A stretch of DNA of 15,675 bases from CAYSHJ01 sp964589725 (lineage in GTDB: Bacteria > Planctomycetota > Planctomycetia > Planctomycetales > Planctomycetaceae). Location of the stretch: positions 1 to 15,675 of the forward strand of contig CAZPUJ010000467.1 of the NCBI GenBank assembly GCA_964589725.1, read 5' to 3'. The notes under the pieces are model-generated. The model did not search any database. It was not told the origin of the DNA and saw only the letters and a program-made list of their open reading frames with translations. This document shows, piece after piece, positions 6,506 to 12,941 of this stretch; position 1 is the first letter of the stretch; every line of letters begins with the position of its first letter. A program made the position numbers and the translations under genes.

Positions 6506-8251
6506 TCACACGTCGAGTGGCTTCTCGACAGGGGCGGCCAAACGCAGCAAACCGTACTTCAACATCCAGGCGATCGTGGCGCGAGCGATCTGATAATTGA
6601 CTTGGTGTTTTTGGAACAACTCATCCAAATCGCGGAATGTTCGAGGCTGCTCGGTCGCCGTCATGATGGCTCGGATGATCACGGGATCGGACGTCCGGCG
6701 GGTGGCCGAGTAGTTCGTCAGGGACATCTGTAATGCCTGGTCGACACGAGTAGGCCCCGTTTCGTCAACGACAAGAAGAACCTCGTCCCCGAGCATTGCC
6801 GTCGGAAAACTCGCGAACGAGATCTCAATTTCCGGAAAACACGCGGGTGAGGCGAAGGTCTTCTTCTGGCCCTGAAGGAACGCAGCATGCTTCTGTCGCT
6901 CGACCTCTTGGGTGTCCCAAGTCTCTTCGTAGGCACGGACAACATGTGCCCAGGTGAATCGCTCGAGTACGCGTTTCCGAGCTTCCGATCCCATCCGGCG
7001 GCGAAGATTCTCGTCGGTGATCAGTCGAGCAAACGCGACTCCTGCGGCGCGTGCGTCGACGATCACCGTTTGGTTGCAATCCCCCAAAAACTGATCGTAA
7101 TTCATCTCCTCCATCAACAGTCGTGAAGTGGCATCCGCGGACGCATCTTTCACCATGTATGTGGGAACGAGAATCCCTGTTTGTCCATCAACCACTTGAT
7201 CGCGGTAGCCATCCCAATCGGCCGCGACGATTGGTAGTCCCGATGCCATCGCCTCGGTGACGGTCAAGCCAAAGGTCTCCTGAAAGTTGTCGGAAAGCGA
7301 GGTGCAGAGATCGGCCGCCTGCCAGACCGTGAAGCGATGATCGGGTTTGGTCCCGTCGACGAAGGTGACTCGCACGCCCGTCGCGAAGACTGCGGCTCCG
7401 TTTCGGAAGGACTGCGCGATGCCCTCGTTCGCCGCCCATCCGAAAAAGACGAGATGCACCTTCTTGCCCGTGGCTTGTGCGGCCTGTGAAAGCCCGTGAT
7501 AAACCGGAAACGGATGAGCCTTCGCGTGGTAAGACAACCGGCCGACACAGAGAACCATGACTTCGTCGTCATGCACGCCCAAGGCCCGCCGAGCGGCAAT
7601 GCGTTCGGCTGGCGTTGCGGGGCGGAATTTGTCGGGATTCACGCCTAATGGCACATTGGCCAAATGCACTCGGCAGGACGGACTGCCGCCGTGGCGCTCT
7701 TTCAAATAATCGACATAATTTCCCGTGACCGCTCGCACCATCGCCACGGCACACTTGGACGTGCAAAAGAGCGTGTCGTAGGTTTCCAGCGGCGTATTCA
7801 CCATCTGGCACAGCGCTTCGGCAACGCCGTAAGTGCAGAGCGTGTGCGTCACGCCAGACATTGCAAAAGCGGCCGGTCCACGATGTTGCCGCACCCAGGC
7901 ATAACGGACGTCGAGGGGGACTGGCAGGTGCAGCACCCGTGATGGAGGCGTCGGAAAAAACCGTGAGTGAAAGTTGGCGTGGACGACGATCCGGAGCTGC
8001 TTAATGTCTGTGATCGCCTTGGGAAGCGAGTTCCACAGCTTCGTAATTGAAGCCAGACTGGGCTTGCTCCGCACCAGTGCGACCAGTTCGGCCCATCGGC
8101 CGTGGCTCAGATACGCATCCAGGAATTCCTTTCCCGCGACCTGTCGTCCCATGACGCCAAGTCGCCCGCTCGAGGCAGTCTGTAACTCGCTACCGTCCAG
8201 ATGCGCATCGTCGTCGTACAGAAAGGCGACGTGTTCGTGAACCAGAGCCAT
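6506..8251 (-). CDS. Glycosyltransferase family 4 (GT-B) with C-terminal extension
   Basis: The 581-residue protein would transfer a sugar from a nucleotide-sugar donor, probably with a retaining mechanism. The donor-binding half is clear: VGRLSYHAKAHP (Gly237, Arg238, Lys244) and the E-x7-E signature at Glu325/Glu333 in QETFGLTVTEAMASGLPIVA, followed by ADWDGYRDQVVDGQTGILV. The acceptor half (about 80-230) includes LHLPVPLDVRYAW and ETYDTLFCTS. GT4 enzymes are normally 350-420 residues. Here about 80 residues precede the core and about 110 follow the usual C-terminal helix (RFTWAHVVRAYEETW). The tail includes RTFRDLDELFQKHQVNYQIA and looks like a helical, perhaps winged-helix, module. No membrane segment or signal is seen, so a cytoplasmic location is likely. 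It starts 23 nt after cysC, suggesting one transcript. Donor and acceptor are unknown. Confidence 0.9.
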   Translation of the reverse strand: MALVHEHVAFLYDDDAHLDGSELQTASSGRLGVMGRQVAGKEFLDAYLSHGRWAELVALVRSKPSLASITKLWNSLPKAITDIKQLRIVVHANFHSRFFPTPPSRVLHLPVPLDVRYAWVRQHRGPAAFAMSGVTHTLCTYGVAEALCQMVNTPLETYDTLFCTSKCAVAMVRAVTGNYVDYLKERHGGSPSCRVHLANVPLGVNPDKFRPATPAERIAARRALGVHDDEVMVLCVGRLSYHAKAHPFPVYHGLSQAAQATGKKVHLVFFGWAANEGIAQSFRNGAAVFATGVRVTFVDGTKPDHRFTVWQAADLCTSLSDNFQETFGLTVTEAMASGLPIVAADWDGYRDQVVDGQTGILVPTYMVKDASADATSRLLMEEMNYDQFLGDCNQTVIVDARAAGVAFARLITDENLRRRMGSEARKRVLERFTWAHVVRAYEETWDTQEVERQKHAAFLQGQKKTFASPACFPEIEISFASFPTAMLGDEVLLVVDETGPTRVDQALQMSLTNYSATRRTSDPVIIRAIMTATEQPRTFRDLDELFQKHQVNYQIARATIAWMLKYGLLRLAAPVEKPLDV

Positions 8252-8274
8252 GATGCGACACTCAGCGTTTCAGG

Positions 8275-8883
8275 CTAGCCCAAGTATCCGTTCGTCTTCA
8301 GGTACGCGATGACCTCGTTCGAGAGTTCCTCTGGTCCTTTGGTGTTCGCGTCGAGCACCAACTCGGCTTTCTCCGGCGCTTCGTACGGATCGTCGATGCC
8401 GGTGAAACCTTTAATCTCACCGGCACGAGCCTTCTTGTACAAGCCCTTCGGGTCGCGCGCCTCGCACGTTTCAATCGACGCGCTGACATAAACCTCGATG
8501 AAGCCACCCTGGCCCATCAGCGCGCGGACCTTGTCACGGTCGGCGCGATACGGCGAGATAAACGCGGTTGAGGTGATGAGGCCGGCGTCGGCGAACAACT
8601 TGGCGACCTCACCGATGCGACGGATGTTCTCCGCCCGATCGTCGGCCGAAAAGCCCAAGTTTTTGTTCAGACCCATGCGGATGTTGTCACCATCGAGCAC
8701 ATACGAATGCACGCCCAAGTCATGTAGCTTACGGGCCACTTCGTTAGCCACGGTGCTCTTGCCGCACGCGCTCAATCCGGTGAACCACAGGATGCAGCCT
8801 TTGTGCCCCATCAATTCCCAACGCTCTTCCTTCGTCACCGAATGAGCGTGCCACGTCACGTTTGTTGCCTTCTGCTCGGCCAT
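8275..8883 (-). CDS. cysC: Adenylyl-sulfate (APS) kinase
   Basis: CysC phosphorylates adenosine 5'-phosphosulfate with ATP to give PAPS, the donor for sulfotransferases and for PAPS reduction. The 202-residue length is standard. The P-loop is GLSACGKST (36-44). DGDNIRMGLN (64-73) and RAENIRRIGE (83-92) bind APS. FISPYR (108-113) carries the family serine at 110. ARDPKGLYKKAR and FTGIDDPYE form the lid region. AAGGAG (plus-strand 8893-8898) lies 9 nt upstream of the ATG, a strong ribosome binding site. The gene stands alone, with no sulfurylase (cysD/cysN or sat) beside it, and is followed by a glycosyltransferase. This hints at PAPS for sulfating a glycan rather than for assimilation, which is inference. 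Confidence 0.96.
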   Translation of the reverse strand: MAEQKATNVTWHAHSVTKEERWELMGHKGCILWFTGLSACGKSTVANEVARKLHDLGVHSYVLDGDNIRMGLNKNLGFSADDRAENIRRIGEVAKLFADAGLITSTAFISPYRADRDKVRALMGQGGFIEVYVSASIETCEARDPKGLYKKARAGEIKGFTGIDDPYEAPEKAELVLDANTKGPEELSNEVIAYLKTNGYLG

Positions 8884-9117
8884 GGGAAACCACTCCTTTT
8901 GGATTCAATGTGTGCCTGAAAATCCTGGCTTCAAAAACGGGATGGGATGGTAGGGGAAGGCCGAAGGCGAAGGAAGACAATTGCAGATTTGCGATTTGCG
9001 ATTGTTTTCGCAGACGCCTCCATCGACGACCGCAGGACTGTTTCGCTGCCTTCCCTCGCTCCGAGCCCGTCGCTATCGTCTGCCCGCTGATTTGCCGACC
9101 TTTTTCGGGAGCTGTCT
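8884..9117. promoter_or_regulatory. Divergent intergenic region between cysC and hisI
   Basis: These 234 nt separate two divergently transcribed genes, so promoters for both must lie here or close by. I cannot define -35/-10 boxes with confidence. A short AT-richer tandem stretch at 8983-9004 (GATTTGC repeated, then GATTG) stands out from the GC-rich background. GGGAG at 9107-9111 is the hisI ribosome binding site and the AAGGAG complement at 8893-8898 is that of cysC. Confidence 0.5.
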
Positions 9118-9516
9118 GTGTCCGCCACAGTGTCCACTAACGGACCTGATTTTTTGAAGTCCGAACTCATTCCGGTCATCGCTCAGGACGCCGCGACCGG
9201 CGACGTGTTGATGATGGCCTACATGAATCAAACGGCCTACGCGGAGACGCTGCAAACAGGCCGAGTCTGCTACTGGAGCCGCAGTCGTCAGAGGCTCTGG
9301 CGTAAGGGCGAGGAGAGCGGCAACATCCAAGAGTTGAAAGAAATCTTCTTCGACTGTGACGCCGACACGCTGCTCGTCAAGGTGAATCAGATCGGTGGAG
9401 CCGCCTGCCACGAAGGCTACAAGAGCTGCTTCTTCCGCCGCATCGACCCGGCGACTGGAAACGTCACCGTCATCGGCGAACGGGTGTTCGACCCGAAGGC
9501 GGTCTATAAGAAGTGA
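9118..9516 (+). CDS. hisI: Phosphoribosyl-AMP cyclohydrolase
   Basis: HisI opens the purine ring of phosphoribosyl-AMP, the third step of histidine synthesis, in the cytoplasm. The 132-residue protein contains the cyclohydrolase domain only, with no fused HisE. Signature blocks are SRSRQRLWRKGEESGN (54-69), DCDADTLL (79-86; Asp79, Asp81 and Asp83 for Mg) and CHEGYKSCFF (97-106). Cys80, Cys97 and Cys104 match the family's three zinc ligands. The GTG start at 9118 is supported by GGGAG at 9107-9111, 6 nt upstream. The last codons overlap a possible GTG start (9513) of the following toxin frame as GTGA, so the downstream genes may be translationally coupled. Confidence 0.96.
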   Translation: MSATVSTNGPDFLKSELIPVIAQDAATGDVLMMAYMNQTAYAETLQTGRVCYWSRSRQRLWRKGEESGNIQELKEIFFDCDADTLLVKVNQIGGAACHEGYKSCFFRRIDPATGNVTVIGERVFDPKAVYKK

Positions 9517-9560
9517 CGTCGGCCGGAGCGGCAAATCCAAGATGCACGAAGGCGGCGAGC

Positions 9561-9884
9561 GTGGGCAGTAAGACGCCGTTCCAATTGATCTATCACCCAA
9601 ACTTCGTAAATCATCTCAAGTCGATTGAACCCAAGTACCGTTCAGAAATTCGGGCCATCATTGAACAACAACTGGCATTTGACGCGAATGTCGAGACTCG
9701 CAATCGCAAGTCGCTGAAACGTCCGCTTCCGTTCGATGCGCGTTGGGAGTTGCGATTCGGTGCCAACAATCGGTTTCGAGTGTTCTACTCCGTCGATGAA
9801 GAAAACCACGCAGTCTCGATTGTGGCCCTGGGCGAAAAAGACCACGAAAAGATCAAAATTGCTGGTGAGGAACTGAAATCATGA
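9561..9884 (+). CDS. RelE/ParE-superfamily toxin
   Basis: This is a predicted small toxin of about 107 residues. RelE-type members cleave mRNA on the ribosome and ParE-type members poison gyrase; sequence alone does not say which. The domain runs from TPFQLIYHPNFVNHLKSIEP through ARWELRFGANNRFRVFYSVD to VSIVALGEKDHEKIKIAGEEL, matching the family's closing strands. The start is uncertain. GTG at 9561 places the domain at the N-terminus. GTG at 9513 would add 16 unconserved residues and overlap the hisI stop by 4 nt. Neither has a strong ribosome binding site. The stop overlaps the antitoxin start as ATGA, typical of a toxin-antitoxin operon. The order toxin then antitoxin is the reverse of most relBE-type loci. 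Confidence 0.85.
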   Translation: MGSKTPFQLIYHPNFVNHLKSIEPKYRSEIRAIIEQQLAFDANVETRNRKSLKRPLPFDARWELRFGANNRFRVFYSVDEENHAVSIVALGEKDHEKIKIAGEELKS

Positions 9885-10213
9885 AGAGCGTCTCACTGAC
9901 CAAGGTCAAATCAAACTTGGATTGGTATCTCAAGACGTGCGGTCGGGAACCCGTTCTCGTGACCAAAAACGGTCGGCCGATTGCCGCGCTTGTCACGGTG
10001 GTCGATTCCGACGAGTTAGAACGTCTGCAACTCGCCAGTTCGCCGAAGCTGGACGCGATTTTCGAGAAGGCTTTGAACGACATTCGTCGTGGGCAAGGCC
10101 TGACTCATGAGGAAGTCTGGTCGCAGGTCGAGTCCTTACCGGAATCATCGGCTCGAAAACCTCCACGAAGTCCGCGCACGCGAAAGTCCCCCAGGGCTCG
10201 GCGACCGGCGTAG
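9881..10213 (+). CDS. Phd/YefM-family antitoxin
   Basis: The 110-residue protein begins with the DNA-binding Phd/YefM fold: MKSVSLTKVKSNLDWYLKT (1-19), then EPVLVTKNGRPIAALVTV, the usual beta-hairpin. A toxin-binding tail region includes DIRRGQGLTHEEVWSQV. It should neutralise the toxin encoded just upstream and repress the operon by binding its promoter. GAGG at 9867-9870 lies 10 nt before the ATG, and the ATGA overlap with the toxin stop suggests coupled translation. The last 18 residues (10157-10210) form an Arg/Lys/Pro/Ser-rich tail not expected in Phd proteins, which are commonly 80-90 residues. It may be a recent extension through an old stop. Confidence 0.85.
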   Translation: MKSVSLTKVKSNLDWYLKTCGREPVLVTKNGRPIAALVTVVDSDELERLQLASSPKLDAIFEKALNDIRRGQGLTHEEVWSQVESLPESSARKPPRSPRTRKSPRARRPA

Positions 10214-10276
10214 CTCGCCCGCGCAACGATCACCACAATGGATGGCGGCGTTTCGCCGCAGCAATCTGATCCAATC

Positions 10277-11164
10277 ATGCCAGACAACGATCAAAAAGTT
10301 CTCAAACTTGGCATTCCCGCCGGCAGCCTGCAAGAGGCAACCGCCGCGCTGTTTCAACGAGCGGGCTACAACATCAAGTTTCAATCGCGGTCGTATTACC
10401 CGACGATCGACGATCCCGACATCGAGTGCATGTTAATCCGCGCACAAGAGATGGCTCGGTACGTCGAGGAAGGCGTGCTCGACGCCGGCATCACGGGGTT
10501 CGATTGGATTCAAGAGACCGAAGCCGACGTCGTCGAAATTTGTGAGCTGATGTTCTCGAAGGTCAGCCGCGCTCCGGTGCGTTGGGTGCTGTGCGTGCCC
10601 AACGATTCGCCCGTGCAATCCGTCAAGGACTTGCAAGGCAAACGAATCTCAACCGAAGTTGTCATGTTGACGAAGAGATATCTGGCAAAGCACGGCGTCA
10701 CCGCGAAGGTCGAGTTCTCGTGGGGTGCCACTGAGGTCAAGCCACCGAAGCTGGCCGACGCGATTGTCGAAGTGACCGAAACCGGCGGCTCGCTGCGAGC
10801 CAACAATCTGCGGATCGTGGACGACGTGCTCCGCAGCACGACACGGTTCATCGCCAATAAAGCCGCCGTTGCCGACCCGTTCAAGAAGTCGAAGATCGAC
10901 AACATCGTCCTGATGCTGCAAGGCTGCCTCGCCGCCGAGGGCAAAGTCGGCCTGATGATGAACGTCCGCCGAGTCGACTTGGAAAAGGTGCTCAAGCAAC
11001 TCCCCGCATTGCAAAAGCCGACGGTCTCGTCGCTGTCCGATCCCGATTGGGTGGACGTCAACACGATTGTCGATGAGTCGCTCGTGCGCACGATCATCCC
11101 GCAGTTGAAAGCGGCCGGCGCTCGCGGTCTTGTCGAGTACGGCATCAACAAGATCATCGACTGA
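10277..11164 (+). CDS. hisG: ATP phosphoribosyltransferase, long form
   Basis: HisG condenses ATP with PRPP, the first and feedback-controlled step of histidine synthesis. From the ATG at 10277 it has 295 residues, fitting the long form, which carries a C-terminal ACT-like regulatory domain and needs no HisZ. Visible motifs are LKLGIPAGSLQEATAALF (N-terminal lobe), VEEGVLDAGITGFDWI, and the PRPP-binding signature in ADAIVEVTETGGSLRANNLR. The ending (PALQKPTVSSLSDPDWVDVN to RGLVEYGINKIID) matches the C-terminal domain. An ATG at 10238 would add 13 unconserved residues; neither start has a clear ribosome binding site. It is 63 nt downstream of the antitoxin, in the same direction as hisI, so read-through from hisI is possible. 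Confidence 0.95.
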   Translation: MPDNDQKVLKLGIPAGSLQEATAALFQRAGYNIKFQSRSYYPTIDDPDIECMLIRAQEMARYVEEGVLDAGITGFDWIQETEADVVEICELMFSKVSRAPVRWVLCVPNDSPVQSVKDLQGKRISTEVVMLTKRYLAKHGVTAKVEFSWGATEVKPPKLADAIVEVTETGGSLRANNLRIVDDVLRSTTRFIANKAAVADPFKKSKIDNIVLMLQGCLAAEGKVGLMMNVRRVDLEKVLKQLPALQKPTVSSLSDPDWVDVNTIVDESLVRTIIPQLKAAGARGLVEYGINKIID

Positions 11165-11173
11165 GCCAACGTC

Positions 11174-11278
11174 GCCATCACGCTCCGCGTGATGAGCCTG
11201 ATCCGCAATTACTTAGGATGGCTTCAAGAAACGCTCGTCACTCAAGCGAGCAAAGCTCATCACGCGGAGCGTGATGGC
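11174..11278. repeat. Perfect 24-bp inverted repeat with nested palindromes
   Basis: The arm at 11174-11197 is the exact reverse complement of the arm at 11255-11278 (24 of 24). Each arm contains its own hairpin, CATCACGC-TCC-GCGTGATG, an 8-bp stem with a 3-nt loop. The 57-nt spacer (11198-11254) includes GCTCG/CGAGC halves but no open frame. The element lies between the hisG stop (11164) and the kinase start (11302). The design of paired REP-like hairpins in inverted orientation resembles a REP doublet (BIME-like) or MITE. It may also protect or end the hisG transcript, although no T-run is present. Confidence 0.85.
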
Positions 11279-11301
11279 TACTATTCGGGCGAGTGGTTGC
11301 G

Positions 11302-11913
11302 ATGTCCGTCGTCGTCTACAAACTCGGAGGCAGCCTGTTGACGCTGCCTGACCTGCCACGGCGGCTGCGAGACCTCTTCGCGACTCTATGCGGCGAACAG
11401 CCGCTGCTGATTTGCGGAGGCGGCTTGGCCGCCGACATTGTTCGTGAATGGGATGCCGTCCATCGGCTCGGTGACGAGAGCGCTCACTGGCTCGCGATGC
11501 GGGCGATTCAATTGAACGAAAAACTGTTGCTCACACTTTGCCCGAACGAGCTGTCGTTGGTGCGAACTCGCCATGAATCCGACACCGTTTGGCAAGTTGG
11601 TCGCGTGCCGCTGCTCTCACTGATGGAGTTCGTTCGGGAGGAAGAACAAGCATATTCACCCCGCGACGCGAGCGCTCCCCAAACCGACAGGCTGCCGCAC
11701 ACGTGGGATGTGACGAGCGATTCGCTTGCCGCCTGGGTCGCGCTGCGCTGGCCAGCAAGCCGGCTGGTGCTGCTGAAGTCGGTGGACATGCCGCTCGGCG
11801 GGCAAGGATTCGTCGATGCATACTTTCCGACCATCGCACGTGATCTGCCAATCGTCTCTTGGTGCAACTTTCGACAAGCGGGCGAGCTGGACTTGCGGCC
11901 GTTCGTAGGCTGA
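11302..11913 (+). CDS. Amino acid kinase family protein, MfnE-like (COG2054 type)
   Basis: The 203-residue protein has the amino acid kinase fold: YKLGGSLL (6-13, phosphate-binding Lys7), LICGGGLAADIVREWD (36-51) and DVTSDSLAAWVA late in the chain. The segment DESAHWLAMRAIQLNEKLL (58-76) resembles archaeal and bacterial MfnE proteins. These phosphorylate (aminomethyl)furan-methyl phosphate in methanofuran synthesis. Planctomycetes are known to carry tetrahydromethanopterin/methanofuran-linked C1 genes, so an MfnE role is plausible, but no other gene of that pathway is visible here. ATG at 11302 is preferred over the GTG at 11293 because it falls just before the conserved strand. Fold confidence is high; the specific substrate is about 0.4. 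Confidence 0.8.
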   Translation: MSVVVYKLGGSLLTLPDLPRRLRDLFATLCGEQPLLICGGGLAADIVREWDAVHRLGDESAHWLAMRAIQLNEKLLLTLCPNELSLVRTRHESDTVWQVGRVPLLSLMEFVREEEQAYSPRDASAPQTDRLPHTWDVTSDSLAAWVALRWPASRLVLLKSVDMPLGGQGFVDAYFPTIARDLPIVSWCNFRQAGELDLRPFVG

Positions 11914-11943
11914 CAGAACAAGCTCCGCGTTCTTTGGGAAGGC

Positions 11944-11979
11944 GGCATGCCGCAGACCGGTCTGCTTCAAGACGGAAGC
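11944..11979. repeat. Cluster of short palindromes upstream of the DUF1559 gene
   Basis: Three adjoining symmetric elements are present: GGCATGCC (11944-11951, perfect), GCAGACCGGTCTGC (11952-11965, perfect 14-nt palindrome) and GCTTC/GAAGC arms (11964-11968 and 11975-11979). They fall in the 162-nt gap between the kinase and DUF1559 genes. They may be an operator, or a degraded copy of a dispersed repeat. Confidence 0.45.
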
Positions 11980-12075
11980 ATGAACAACAGCCATTGGCCA
12001 ACGCTGGCTCGGCGGTACACTGACGCTGATGTTTCTCAGAATGGTCTGGCGTCCGAAAGGCGAGAGTAAGTCCTC

Positions 12076-12912
12076 ATGAGCGAACGTCCCTGCGATTCGG
12101 AATTCGACACTCCGGCTCCGCGATACCCGCGGAGCCGTTGGCGTCGCTGGGGGCGGATTGCAATTGTGTGTCTCGTCCCATTGGCTCTCATTGCGGGAGT
12201 CCTCTGGCAGCCGCTGATGCAAGCTCGCGAAGTCTCGCACCGGTCGAGTTGCAAGTGCTTCCTCAAGCAGTTTGGTTTGGCGTTGCACAACTATCACGAC
12301 ACATACGGTTCGTTTCCGCCCGCGTTCGTGCTGGGGCCGGATGGCCGGCCGTGGCATAGTTGGCGCGTGCTGATCCTGCCGTTCCTCGAATGCGATCCCT
12401 TGTACAAAGAATATCACTTTGACGAACCGTGGGACGGTCCGAACAACCGGAAGCTGCTCGCGAAGATGCCGGTGGTTTATGCGTGCCCGTCTCGGCCGCG
12501 TGCCGCCAAGGCGGACTTGCTGGCGACGATGTCGTTCGGCCTGCTGGCGTGTGATGCTCATCCTGTTTCGGCGCGAGACGGCAACACCAGCTACGCGGCG
12601 GTGCTGGGACAAGACTGTGCCTTTCGGGGGACCGAGCCCGTCACAAGAAAGGACATCACCGACGGGATTTCCAACACCGCACTGGTTGGCGAGTCCAATC
12701 GGACCAAGATTCCTTGGACAAAGCCCGAAGATATTGACATCGCATTTCATCCGAAGCTCGGTGATCCAGACGGATTTTCCAGCCATCACGATCAAGGCTG
12801 TCACTTCCTATTGGGTGACGGGACCGTGCGATTCCTCAGACACGACCTGCCACAGGCAACGGTCAATGCGGTCTTCACCCGCAATCGTGGAGAAGCCGTT
12901 TTTGACTTTTGA
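12076..12912 (+). CDS. DUF1559 (H-X9-DG) protein without a canonical prepilin signal
   Basis: The 278-residue protein belongs to the DUF1559 family, one of the largest planctomycete paralogous groups. Its members normally start with a type IV pilin-like GFTLIELLVVI helix. Here the helix is replaced by a plain membrane segment (residues 26-44, RIAIVCLVPLALIAGVLW) after an Arg-rich stretch (RSRWRRWGR). The family pattern then resumes with QAREVSHRSSCK (49-60) and FLKQFGLALHNYHDTYGSFPPA. The C-terminal signature is kept: ITDGISNTALVGE and CHFLLGDGTVRFL. It is probably a single-pass protein with an extracytoplasmic domain, but prepilin peptidase processing is not expected. The function is unknown. 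It is 29 nt upstream of the molybdopterin oxidoreductase, so co-transcription is possible. Confidence 0.9.
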   Translation: MSERPCDSEFDTPAPRYPRSRWRRWGRIAIVCLVPLALIAGVLWQPLMQAREVSHRSSCKCFLKQFGLALHNYHDTYGSFPPAFVLGPDGRPWHSWRVLILPFLECDPLYKEYHFDEPWDGPNNRKLLAKMPVVYACPSRPRAAKADLLATMSFGLLACDAHPVSARDGNTSYAAVLGQDCAFRGTEPVTRKDITDGISNTALVGESNRTKIPWTKPEDIDIAFHPKLGDPDGFSSHHDQGCHFLLGDGTVRFLRHDLPQATVNAVFTRNRGEAVFDF

Positions 12913-12941
12913 CTCTCATTTCATTGGAAACATGATTCGCC

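Noticed and set aside
11656..12804. 382-codon minus-strand open frame
   Set aside because: It runs across the kinase gene, an intergenic palindrome cluster and most of the DUF1559 gene, all of which have convincing plus-strand products. Its translation is Arg-rich and featureless.
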